NCBI GenBank assembly: GCA_914767715.1
Contig: OU612075.1
Coordinates: forward strand, 8,804,001 to 8,868,000
Direction: 5' to 3'
From: Membranipora membranacea
Lineage: Eukaryota > Bryozoa > Gymnolaemata > Cheilostomatida > Membraniporidae
DNA: 64,000 nucleotides
Both the position numbers and the translations under genes were made by a program. The notes under the pieces are model-generated. The model was given only the letters and a program-made list of their open reading frames with translations, was not told the origin of the DNA and did no database searches. Shown one piece after another: positions 1 to 13,500 of this stretch (position 1 is the stretch's first letter; every line of letters begins with the position of its first letter).

Positions 1-21
1 ATTTTGCACAAAAAAACTCAC

Positions 22-3000
22 CAATGCAGGGTCCTGGCTCCAGTTGATCTGAAACAGAAGAATTACAAAAAATATTCTTGGTGTTGAATGACCCACACTG
101 ATCAATCCAGGTAATATGGCGTTGTCAAAAATACTGCAACAGATTTGATGCATTTTCAAACAACGTCTCATAGCGCTGGTACACTTTGCGCATGTGCAAC
201 CGATCAGTTCATGATGGTTATCTTTGCAGTGTGGCGTCTGAGTCAATCCAAGTGTGCTTCAAATGACTTCTCAAACTGTAAAGTCAACCGACCAGCACTG
301 GGAGAAAATAAGCTTTTCGAGGCAAAATGTATATAGGTCAATCAGGGGCACTGCCGCTACGGTGCGGAGAGACTCGTATCTCAAGAGTCGCTCTGAAATT
401 CGTTGTTTTGTGGTTTCACTCTAGATCAACCTTGATCCATTTGCTTGCATTTGGAGTTGCCCCTTCCAGTTGATGGGAGGACATTTAATTGCAGGCAAAT
501 GGATCAAAATTGATCTTGCATCACTCCAACCAATGAACTAAGCTATGATCTGACCACCTGAGCCGAAAAATTTTGCTTCTTTTCATTGGGGTCTATGATT
601 GTATCAGTTCTAGTGAAAAAATTGAGCAAACACAGTGATAGTTTTACCTACTGACCACAGTGATGCCGATAGCTGTACACACTAGAGAAAACTTCATCCG
701 CCGAAGTTATGTACATTGCATCGTGTACAAGACAGTCTGATGCTGATGTATCGATGTGTAACACTGTGTATCTCTGACTTGGAATCTCTCTTATAACACC
801 AATACCATCCACAACCCACTCCATACCACAAAATATGTGTAGATGACCTTAAAATTTAGGATTAATGTATGATCTAAACCAGTCATGCTCAACCTCGGCC
901 AAATTGGTCGTATTGTTCGGCCAAATACACCCTTACAACAGAAAAAAATTGAGACACATTTTCACTTGTTCGAAAGTAAAAGACATAAAGGAAATTCTGC
1001 AGTATTCGGTCACAACAGATATATCAGGAAGCACACATAGAAAAGTTCAATTGATGCTCTATTGTAGTAAAAGGGGCGTATTCATGGGTAGGTAAGCAAG
1101 TAAACTAAGGAAAAGAAAACTTGCCATACTAGCCCAAATATGCTATTGACTCAATTTATGTCTATCATTACCAGGTGATATTGGTAGGATCATGAAGCAA
1201 TTATACTGGTATTACCGTTTTCATTGGGAAATTTCTATATTTTATAATGTTCAGAGCTCATCAACAAATTAAAATCCAAAACATGTGAGCTATTCTTCAG
1301 CACTATGGCCTGCCACAAAACATACCTTGAATTTCAATTCAAAGTTTCAAACACGGAAGGGATCAGATAGAATTTGATGTCCCTGTAATTCAATTGTGAC
1401 TCAAAGCTTCATGTGGCCGATTGCTTGTTAGTTGTTTTCCCAAATAGGGCTGGAATGCCTTAAGACCACCTCTGTCTCAAAAAAAATTCTTGGGGTGCCC
1501 AATACCACCTAGCGTCTGGCCCTACCACTTTAAAACCCACAGATACAGGCCTGGATATTTCCCGTTATTATCTGTATCTCAAGTTTTTTAATCAATATTT
1601 TTTAATCAAGTAAAATATTCCCAAAAAGTAGTGTGGCCAATTGGTATGCTGCCAAACAAAAATGTGGCCGAATCCGAAAGAAGGTTGGAAATGCATGATC
1701 TAATCTATTGCCTTGATGACAAAAGTTGGCACTGACCAATCAGGTGCCTGACATCTAACACTAATAAAAGTGTGTATCTCAGCTAAATTTTAAAGGCACC
1801 TCGTTGGTCAGTATCAACTTTTGTCATCACTAATGGCGGATGGCTGAAGAAGAATTTAATCCCTACTTTTTGAGAGCTCATATAACTCCATAGAAAGCTA
1901 TTCACTAGATGTTTTGATGCCACAACTTTCTATTAAATTTTTGACTGGTGGCTCTGCTGGGCAAACCCCAGCTGTGTCAGCAGCGGTTTAAGTAAGCAAT
2001 GAAGAAAATTTGATCAATGATATCTGTAAAGCATTCTACAGGTTTGTTGGTCATCAAACATTACCTGACCTTGTTTCATTCCCTTGCTTGTTGAGGAATG
2101 AAATTCTTTTAAAAGCATCAGAACAAAAACTGAAACAAGTTTCTCACGCATATGCTACTATAAAGTGCTGACACATATTCGCTTCAATATATCTTATGCA
2201 GAAAGGGCAGGTCACATGCCCCTATCAAGCAAACATAAGACCAGTTCACATCATTTTTATCTTTTTCTCCATTGTTGAATGTACGATGGTACATAAATGT
2301 CGGCTCTGGGCATTATTGTGAAATCAAGTTTCTTGTGTTTACCTGTGGTGTCGTCAACATGATCATAGAGTGATAGGTTGTGTGTAACATGGTGCTTGAA
2401 GATCCTGTTTCCAAAATCATTGATCACCTCTGCCGTGTTGCTTTCAGTACAATCCTTACACCCAATCATCAACTGAAATGTAAAATGTCAATCTAGCAGA
2501 TGGGAAAGGTATAAAAAGCTTCCTCCCTAAAATGACACAACGTCAAATCAAGTTTTTGTTCAGGTATTCATTTTCAGTAGCTCGGCAGCTTTCCAACGGT
2601 ATATGATATGTTGATATTCGGATCGGTCTTTGACATTACCTTAAAGGCGGAGATTGAAAGCAGTGGATGGAGAATAATAATGACTGTTGTTTGATATACT
2701 TGATATTTCGAGCACTTCACAAATCGGTGTGGTTGAAAGCAAAGCATTTGTGATCCGAAGTTATTTTGTGAGAAGCAGGCATTGATAAATTCTGCAAAAG
2801 TACAGCTATCTAGGAGTAGGTGGCTCAGTTGGTTAGAGCGCAGTTCCTTTAGAATGCAAATGTCGAAGGTCGTGGGTTTGAATCCCACTACAGTTCATTG
2901 TTAACAGGGGTTTGGTTGGCCCCAAAGTGTGCTCTGACCTGCCTGCAAACAGAGAGCAACCTGGCACAGATATTGCAGCCTCACCACTAAGGCACTATAA

Positions 3001-4583
3001 TTTCGCCGCCCATGCTTCGGGATGGGGCAAGTGATAAGACATATTTTTAATCTTAGCAAAGGGTTATTGGTAATTGGGTATTTGCCTAGCAATAGTACAT
3101 ACCACAGGAGTCATGTTGGCAACTGGGTGGGGTGTTATCATTTCACAAGTAACAACATTCAGGTCCTCAACTAAATGATCCACAGTAGCCTTCACTGTTA
3201 TATTATCTAGAGCTGTCAGCAATTCCTCTCCGTTGTCAGCATATTGTACTGTCATATTCATCTCGTGTAAATCTGAGCAAGGAAAAGGATTGGCAAATGC
3301 GATCTCAATGTCATAGTTCTGACTATAAAACTCCTGGCTTTGAATAATCAAAAACAGGAGATGCGGAGCTAATCCAGGAGGAATGTATCCATTTGTTGGT
3401 TATGATTTGCTGTTGGCCTCCAACCTTACAGCTGATCAGACCAAAGCTAGGACAGCCACAAAAGTAGAGTTACTATGTATATATTTATATATACATTCTA
3501 AGAAGCAAATAAATGGGAATTACATTTAAGTTTCAACGTGAAAAATTGTAGGGGAGTTTTACACAGTGCCCTAAACACGATCAAACAGGGAAATAATAGA
3601 TTGATAAGTTTGACCTTACCATTCTCTGAAGGATACATGATGAGAGGTGAAAATACTCCTGATCCATTCAACTTTGCATCATTCAGCAAGAGTTTTAAAT
3701 ATGATATTCCGGTCAGAAAGACCTGTTTTGTAAGCATCAACTTTCCCTCTACAATGAGCATTTCATTCTTAGTTTAATAGTTATGCCAGGTCATTACCGA
3801 ATCTTGCCTTACGTAGTTCTGTATATTATCTGGGGGCTGAGTTCATGCGCTTGAACCAATAGGAGCAGAGGTTACATTCCTGATCTAGCATCTTATTGTA
3901 TAGATAGATAAAGGCTTATTCTAGAAATGTTGAGAGCTTATTTTGGTCTAGGTGTATTACTTCATATCCAACAGCTTTCATGCGTCAACAATGGCAATCA
4001 GCAAGGTAAGTTTGGCAGCAAGAAGACCAGAAGACATATACCCAAAGTTGATTTATCTGACAATGACATGACGTCATTACCGAAGCTTGCTAAGATACAA
4101 ATTCTTTTAACTGGGTTTTATCTCCTACCTGATTGGATAAAAAATGGCTCATTCTAACAGTGATTAGATGTTATTTTAAACCAATAGTAGTACTACGTAA
4201 CTAACAGCTTCCATGTGTCAACAAAAGCAAACAGCAATCAGCAATTTGAATACTATGCAGGCTCCCGAAATCCAACAGGAAAAAAGAAAATATATATTTT
4301 TCTAAGGTAATTGAAATTTACGATAAGGAATTTGGTGGAGTAGATCAGATGTCACATGCCTAAAATGGATTTGCCTGACAACAGAGTAACTAAGAACCGA
4401 CACCCATATCTATACCTGTTTTGTTTTCTGGGGAGAGGATCAGCTGTTCCTCACAGTTCTGATCGTCAGCATCGCATGTGAACAAAGTGAAGTTTGTGAA
4501 GCAAGGTCCAGCAGACAGCCACTTTAAAATCCATAGCTGATGGTCAACATCAGCAGGTACTGTGGTGTTATACTTATGGCATC
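22..4583 (-). CDS. Gene A second module (exons 17-21) plus linker exon 22
   Basis: Exons 4416-4583, 3620-3748, 3103-3272, 2343-2472 and 656-847, then a 27-nt linker at 22-48 (DQLEPGPCI). The block has the family signatures WLSAGPCF, LLLNDAKLNGS, TPHPVANMTPVV, IGC, FCGMEW and DCLVHDAM. Details match gene B module 4 rather than module 2: DLHEM at the start of exon 19, PHPVANM, MYPS in exon 18, and a nearly identical exon 21. A tRNA-derived SINE lies in the intron between exons 19 and 20. Exon 21 uses acceptor TTTTAAG at 848-849. Confidence 0.7.
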
Positions 4584-7500
4584 CTGTAAATTCAAGTAGT
4601 AATGTATAAAATAGTTCATTCCCATCAATAATATGCATCAATGATATGCGTCAATAATATGTGTCAATGATATGCGTCAATAATATGCGTCAGTAATAAG
4701 CGTCGAAAATAGCATCAATAATATGCATCAACATTACGCATCAATAATATGCATCAACATTATGCATAATTTGCGTTATCTGCGTAATGAGCATATATGA
4801 TAGAATTTCCTTTCTGGCATTTCTCAAAAATTGTAAATAATGATGCTGGCAATGATAAAAAAGTCGTTGATATGAGGGATGAATTCTAGCAGCTCACCTA
4901 TACAGGGACTTGGCTGCTGCTGTGCTGAAACAGAGCGATTACTGTATGAGAAAATTTTATTGAAACAATTTCTTCAGACATTTACCAGGATAAAACTGAC
5001 ATTATCAATATCATGTCATACAGCGATTACTGTATGAGAAAATTCTAGTATATGGAACTTTTACACATTAAAAAAAGAAAATCATAACGATTGTTGGCAT
5101 GATTTTCATTATGTTAGTATCCTAACTGAACTCAACTTAATTTAAGACAGTTTCTGTAAGTGCTACAATAAAAGTTTTCATGATGATGATCATCTCAACA
5201 AGTGATGGTACTTGAATTTTCATGCAAAACCTGATATCCCCGAATAGAGCATTTTTTTCAAGCTTTTTCTACAAACTACTCCATTTCAACGATTTCTCAA
5301 ATTGTTCTGTAGAGGGTTTTAAAATAAATCTTATCTTATCTATGTAATTCTGAATCTAAATTAAACTATTTTGATAATAGATTACTGACCACAGTACTGG
5401 CGATAGCTGTCAGTACTAGCGAATATATCATCTCCTTGTGCTGCCATCATCGCATCATGTACAAGGCAGCCTGAAGCTGAGGTATCCACATGTAAAGCTG
5501 TGTATCGTTGACTTGAAAATTCCTCAAAGATGTCTTCTGCATCTATCGCCCACTCCATACCACAAAATATGTGAAGCATGCCTACAAAGTTATTCACAAT
5601 AAATTATCATCAGTTGTTTAGCTTTGAGCATTGAGTATATCATCATTATGTACATGTCGTTATATGTTGAGGGATTTCAATCCATATGAGTAAGATGTTT
5701 TCAGCCAACCTCCTTTATCAATTTGCTCAAACTTTTCTCTTTTTATCCATAAATGACCAAGCAAAATTGCTCCTTGATGATTTGCTGATGGTATTTACTT
5801 CTAACAAGAAGTAAAGAACTTGGTTTGTTTTTGCCACTGCAATCCTCAGCGAGAATAGGCAGATAACATTTTTTTCTCGAAAATTCAATAAAAATAACTG
5901 CATAATAACTTAGCCGCCTTGATGAACTTTGTTGTCAGGAATAGAGTTTGTCAGCTTATGCTTTTGAACTGCCAATAATTGATTTGTCTACTCTCAAATA
6001 GTGAGAGAACTCTCAGCTTTTAGTTTTCCTTTGTGTTCATTGTGCGCATTGTGATTAATATAACAGAATACTAATTACAAGGGTTGATAACTCCTCCGAG
6101 AGAAAAACCTTTTATTGAGTGATGGAACACCCCTTATTTAGTGATGGAAAACTCCTTTGTTGGGGGATAGTACACCCTTTATTGGGGGATGGAAATCCTT
6201 TATTGTGTGGTGAAAACCCCTTACAGGTGATGGAAAATCCCTTCTTTGATGGAAAACATCTTTTTGAGTCGGGGAAAACCCATTATTGGTCACATATTTC
6301 TCTGTTTGGAGAGAGGCAACTAAAAAAGAACATTTGATGAATTGCAGACCTTACTTTACCTGTGCTACTACTGCTACTATCTGTTTCATTGTACTGTGAG
6401 AAGTCATATGAAGCATTGTGTATGTATTCTATTCTTCCTGAGTCTCCATCAACTTGTTCAGAGAGGGTGATTTCACCATTTTCTTGACAGCCAATCATCA
6501 ACTGCAATAAACACATAATGCCCTAAAGTATGCTATATGATTGCCGTAGTTTACAATTTGAGCATCATTAGACCATACCTGGCTTTCAAGTACCGGAATA
6601 TGGCTAGAAATACCAGCTCAAGATGAAAACCAGCCATAAGACATAGTCTAACATGCTGAAGATGCAGGCTATATTGACGAAGATCAGGGCATAAATTGTT
6701 TAAACCAGTCAGATCAAATTATATGGGTTGTGGAGTGTACGATTTAGTGTCTGCTTGGCAGATTAACAAAGATTCTTCGAATCGTTATAATGGCACTGTT
6801 GGCTTGAAATCAGAAGTCTCGAGAATATGAATTTTAACATGACCTCGTTATTATAAAGACAAAACAAACTGTCACGTCAGTGATCGTATCAAACTCACCA
6901 CAGGCGTCATGTTGACTATAGGGTGTGGCGTTGTCATCATGCATGTGACGTATTCCAGATCTTCAGGTACGTATTGTACCGATCTCTCTTGAGTTATGTT
7001 ATCCTGAGCAGAGAGAATTTCTGGCTGTCCACTATCCCCAACTGTCATAGTCATCTCACCCATATCTGCCAATTAGAAACTATTCATTGAAATCAAAGTT
7101 TGGGATGCAACCGAACCAATTTTCAGACATTGCAGGCGTTGTAGTTCAACTGGATTTTGAAAGGCTTTGTTAGTCAACTTGATGTCATGCTTGAGTGAGC
7201 TAGTATGCAACATTCCTCAATTAGTATTTTATTTTGCCATTTTTTGAGCTTCAATTAACCTTTTTAGTATTTTATTTTATGATTATAGACTTGCATACAG
7301 TTTTACATTGATATTTATCACATTTCAATTTATTGAATACTCATATTCCTATGTAAAATAGATAAAAATTCAGACCATACCTTCGTTCAGTGGCCAAATT
7401 ATGTATTCATCCTTCGGATCATTGTAGTTCAGATGAGTTACCGTGATTCTCTTTTGTACATCATCCGATTTCGAAATATTTGTCAGCGGGAAATGCAGTA

Positions 7501-10500
7501 CCGGTTCTACAGGAGACGAAAAAGGTTTTTAATTCTATACCAGAGCAGGATTTATCTGAACAGGTAGCAAATGTGTTGGCTCTGATTGGGTTGTGGGTGA
7601 GAGCCAATGCCAAGTCAGATGGTGCTTTCCTAAAAGTGAATGTAATTATGTTTCACTTTCACTATAGCCTACCTCAATCGTTCCTTTCAATGATTTGGCA
7701 TTGGCCCTTATTCCAACCCAACAGCCAATTAGATCCGAGCCAACACATCAGCTTACAGGTATGGCTGTGTAAATAGCCCATCATAAGCAACATAAGATTA
7801 TATTTAAAACAAAACCATAGCAGTTTCCATCTATAACATCCATCAGTTGACGTCCTTGAAACTATGTACAACTGTAGAATTTACCTGGAAGAGTTGACAG
7901 AAAGTCAGGTTCGAACAAGATGTTTGAACAGTTTGTATTGTTTCTCTGATAACATACTGAGATCTGATACCCATAGCAGAGATCGTGTACATCCCATGAT
8001 AGTGTACTAGTGGTATGGTTGATGCTAAGAATAGGAGTAGTTGGCGAGCATTCTACAAGTTCATGAAAATCAGGGTGAGGAAAAAGTTCTCTTTTAAGTG
8101 AAATGGGTGGTTTGGATGTTCAACCATTTAAACTATTTACAGCATGCGCATGCACTTTAACCAAATTTGTTTCGACTAGTAAGCCAGGTTTACAACCAAC
8201 CTTGAAAGGTCCATGAAGTTATCCTGCTTCTGTCATCATCAAGTACAAACATCCTCTGACTCTCCACGGCTATACCGACTGGCTACAAAAACAAGGAATA
8301 CAGGAAATAACCGAAATTGTCTGACTAGATTAGCTGAAGCCACAGAATTATATTATATGGATTTATAGCTGGATGAGGTCTTTATACGAACAGGTTTTGT
8401 CTACCCCAAGACACCTCGTTCAAATTAATGGAGCAAGATCAAGCCTGTCCAGTAACAGTCAACGCAATACCCCACAGCATTGTGAATAAGAGCTGAGGGG
8501 AAATTCCTTTCGTTATAGATATTGTTACCCAAGAAGGCACGGTTTGTTCTTCTGGGTAACATCACAATTAACGGAAGGAATGTCCCCTTCAGGGTAGAAC
8601 TTGCATTTTGTTTGTTCTGAAGCCTTTTCACTGAAAAAATCTAATATATCAAGAGCAGAACTAAAATATCTGACTGGCTATATAATGTTTCGGTCTGTGA
8701 GTAGTCTCCAAGATTAAATATACGTTCTCTTACAGTGATGGACTAAACACTTAAAGACCACACCCACCCCATACAGATGACAATTTGAGAAATTTGATTG
8801 GTTGAATTGGATAATGGTGGCATTGACAGGTGTAGGCACAGGATCACAGACTGTAGCGGTAAGTACTGGGGGTGTCTGAGGAGATCCCCATAGCAGTCTT
8901 AGCACATGGTTCTCGGTGTCAGCTTGAATATATACGCCGCCTAGAAGATATGCCAAAGTACTTTCTGGTTCTAGGTCTTCGTATATCCTACAATGATGTA
9001 AGCATGCTCAAACTGTGCTACTCATACACAATATGGAGCCTATTCATTGGTTTAGCGTTTGCCTATCATGGTACAAACGTTGAAAGATGAAAGATTATGT
9101 GATGCCAATTCAAACACCCGATGCCGTTAATCATATTACTGAATGATGACCAAGTTAATTGTTTCAAAAATTCAGTTATAATACAGGCCACAGTATTTTT
9201 GGGCCACTGAAAATTTTTGTAGATTTTAACGCTAACTGTACTGCTGAGTCGACCTGGAAAATATCATCCCATCCCAATAAGTGATTGTCGAGAAATAAAG
9301 GACTCATGTTATCTTGAGATGAGGTCTAACCTCCAGTTTTAAATAACTTGGAAACTAATATTTGGAATGGAGCCGAAATAATTTCGATAAAACATGGGTA
9401 GTTTGGCCTGAATACTGCTAAATTTGGCTCATTGTGCTAAATTACAATTTTCTATAGACATCTTTATTGATACAATTAGATTGAGACTACTTACGGAGCG
9501 AAGGCTGTGTCGTTGTCGTTAAGGTCACCATCCTTGGGTCCCGATGTACCGTTGACAGATGCTCTTCCATACTCTTCCATTTCAGCGGTGTCCAGATTGT
9601 AATTTTCCTATCAAAGTAAGTGAATGAAAAAAGTGAGGGAAGAATTTAGGGTGATGAATGAAAGATCTGGATCGCTGCAGCAACATGTATACTGGTATGA
9701 TGATCTTCGTTTAGCAGCCAACTCCTTATAAGGAATATATGCGGAATACACGATAAAACAATCAAATATGTCCAATATCCATTGTTGAAAATAGGGCTGG
9801 GTATCACATGGGCAGATGTTACTACACAACAAACAAAGCTAATTAGTTTTGCTATTTCACAAATCGAGAATCAACAGGGTCAATTCATGGTCATCTCAGT
9901 ATGTATGATTTTAATTTGTTACCGCCACTTGTTTGTCCAACCAAATACTTTGTCCAATAACAAGTACTCACGAAAACAAGCTCCACTCCTTCTTGACATT
10001 GCTCTTGGATATAAATATAGCGATCATGCACGGTCAGTCCCTGAACATGTATTCGAGGTCCGATATTAGCGAACAACGTAACAGCCTCTGTGCCCAAATC
10101 TACCTGCAGTTGTAACAAAAAAGGTGAACAAAGTAGTCGTAACACATTGTGATCAAAGTTAGTGCTCAAACATTGCCAGGGTTGCTGTCGCTGGTACTGG
10201 AATTTCGTTATCATTATCATCTCCCATTTCCCATCCCCACCAACACATTGAGTGGATGGGTTGATGATGAAATGCGAGTATCAGGAGATACCTTTCAATC
10301 AAATCACTGATCACTGACAAATATCTAATATGAATAAAGAGAAACTTTTTTTTTATGCGATATTGCCCCCAACAAGCCCTGTCATCAAATAAAGATTTGC
10401 AAACCTTCGATTTCATTATAATTCAGTATTCACCATTCTGAGTATGAAGTTGGATGAGTGTCTGTCTAGGTCTGTATAGTACAGACGATCAGTACTGGGA

Positions 10501-13500
10501 TCACAGGTTATAGCATGTATCTCATTAATCCTCGCTGTCTCTCGACCATCAGCTATGTCATTTTCGGCTGAAAAAATCATCACCAACATCACCAAGACTT
10601 GAACATGGTATAATAGATTTTATATTATTATTTTATATCATTATACGTATATCATGTTATTATATTACATTACATTATATTATTTGTTTCATTGCACAAT
10701 GTTCAATAGCTTCATTTTGTATGATTTCAAGTCTCAACGCTGAGGGCACTAACTGAAAACTACAAAGTGAGACATTCATGGCGGTGGAGTCTCTGGTTGT
10801 GTCAGTTCTAGTATTGTAATCTTCAACCTAATGAGCAGTAGATCAAGCGCACACAAAGCCTACCATATATGTTTTCAGCTTTTTTGTTCTTGCTTGAACC
10901 AGTATACTGATTGAAAATAATGTTGTATGAAATAATTTGGCGTCCGTATTATAATGGCTGCTCCTGACCCAAAATCAATGTGAATTTTTTATTAAATCCT
11001 CCTTAAAGTTGGAATTTCCCTTTACTTACTCGTTAAACAGTCACCAACAATTACATATGGATCAGATGTTGTATCATCATCGTTGTAGCTTCTCCGGAGA
11101 ATACATTTACTACGCAGGGCGGTCATGAAATAATGAGCATGTTCTGCGCCACAGTGGGTCACATGCTCCAGCAACCCTTCGTTGCTTCCTATATTGAAAA
11201 AAAACGACAAAACTATCGTATTATAGTATGTTCCTTGATCACTGCATCGATTGAGAACGGGGTGACACAAGATCTTGCAGCCATTAATACCCTCAAACAG
11301 GGCCTAGGTAGGATTTGGGGAGCAAATCCTAATCTAATAAGTGTCATTGTCAGTCAATTTGACCAGGGCCTTCTGCTATATTGCTTATTCAGTCATACCA
11401 TCACATCCCACATACATCAGGCTTATGTAACATCCGTAATTAAAAAATTGTTCTGTTATATTTTGAGAACTATGGGTATCGGCACACCTTTTTTTCTTTT
11501 TCTGGTGCAAAGGGTCTCACAATAAAAGCTAACCAGCAATTCAGGCAAGACATAAAACAAGGTAGATCTTTGTGTAAATTAACAATAGATCTATCGCAAA
11601 AAGATCCCTTGTCTGAAGCGAACCCATGTGAATATCAGTGGCAGGACTTGCTAGCTTTTAGCTACTGATGACGTTATATACTATTGTATGAATATCTCTG
11701 ATCGATAGAGAGTGAATTAGTTTACTTGGCATGAGTACAAAAAGAAATTTGATGTGACAACCTGTGGCCAATTTCATCAATTATCAATAGGGGCGGGTTT
11801 ACATGAGGTACTTAGACTACATTGACTCTAATGATCAGAGATACACATGATAATAGTGTGCTCACGATGTCAGTGTGAGCTTATTCAACTTACTTTTCCC
11901 GTAGATAATAACCTCATACAAGGTAAGATTACAATTCGATCCCAAAAGACTACATTTAAAGTATAGCTTCTTGCATCGAAACGGCCCAATAGATGCCGTG
12001 CCTAACGAGAGCGTAAATACAGATGTGTTAGCTGGTCGGGAGTAAGTCCCCCTGAACTCAGCACTGGCTATCGTCAGTCCTCCTTTGACAGAGCTGTACA
12101 CTTCAATCACTTCGTCCATACCATCTGAATAAAGGTTGATTAAAAAAAGGTTAAATGAGATGTCATGGGCAGCAAAATATTAGTTGCCTTAGGGCGCGAC
12201 AGCAATATCTCTCAAGGTTGCTCTCTGTTTGCAGGCACACCTGGGGGCCAATCAAACCCCAGTAGTCGATGGACTGCCATGAAGAATGTCAGATTAGAGC
12301 TTAATTGTTGGTATCATTCTTAGACAGTGATTAGTTATGGACAGTAAGAAGAGGATAAGGAAGTATGATAATTTGAATATCTTTCTCTTTTAGAATAGAA
12401 CCTGCATATACGTGCAATGACTAGTCAAGACATAATGAGCTAATGAGCTAATGTGTTATTAACAATCGATCTTTGGCATACTAATAATGATTAAAGGTGT
12501 AGCTAGACAGGCCCACGAAATCGCGTGGGGAGGCAATTCCATGCGTTTTTCATGCCAAACCACGCCGTTGGGCATGCTAACGATGCGTCTTTTCAAAGAC
12601 CAGCATGTTCGTGTTGTTAACCACGTTGTGAAGCTACGCTTCTGTCATTGGCCAGTTGGTACAAAAGAGCGTATTTAATTGGTCATTACTCCTTACTCAT
12701 TGGTCATGGCTCATTGGTCACTCACTTAGCAATATTGTCACAAGGTAAAGGAAAGTAGGTGTGTTTAGCCTATGAAGCCACGCCCACCCCGCGTGGGAAG
12801 ACAATTCAACGCATTTTGTGGGCTCATGTAGCAAGACCTTTACAAGCTATTGCTGCCATACTTGCCAAGTAATCTAAATACCAAATAGGGAGATTCCATT
12901 TTACGGCGATACTGCACCACAACGTGGTGCTTCGAGGGTGCGAAGCACCCGAGTCACCCACCTGGGGGTTTGGGGGGCGGTGTGAACCCCCAACGGGGTA
13001 CGGGGCGGAGCCCCGTCTGCAGAAGCTCTGAGAGCGTTTCCAGCCACTAGGAAGGGCTAAAAAGGTATATTTGACCTCAAATAATTTCATGTTTGTACTA
13101 GTACTAAAATATCAAACTGAGGTGAAATACACTGTAAACAATCACAATCAATCCATGGGCCCCTGGGACTCTTACATACATGCCTTTACATTGTCAATGT
13201 CCAGTGTCAAACACCCCATTGGCAAAGTAGAGGCATGTAAGTCCCAGGGGCCCTTGCCTGTCAAGACAGGCTACAAGTGCCCATGCATCATCAAGATCTG
13301 AAAATGTGCTCAGTCACAGACAGTGAGAATCCAGATAAGGTACTATATTCCTGTTTGACTAACATTAAATATGTTTCAAAGTCTTTGGTCCGAGCTTTGT
13401 TAAATTGTGGTGGACCTACCTTTGGGATTGTTAGGTTTCTATTTTCCTTCACTTAAATTTAACTAGAGTAGACTGTACAAAATTAATACTAAAAAATGTG

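Noticed and set aside
2813-2890. tRNA gene
   Set aside because: Boxes A and B are present, but the acceptor and anticodon arms do not fold properly and the sequence continues into a body shared with 43.8 kb. It is a SINE head.
11133-11525. Plus-strand open frame of 130 codons
   Set aside because: Largely antisense to gene A exon 5 and its intron; no codon pattern, no homology recognised.
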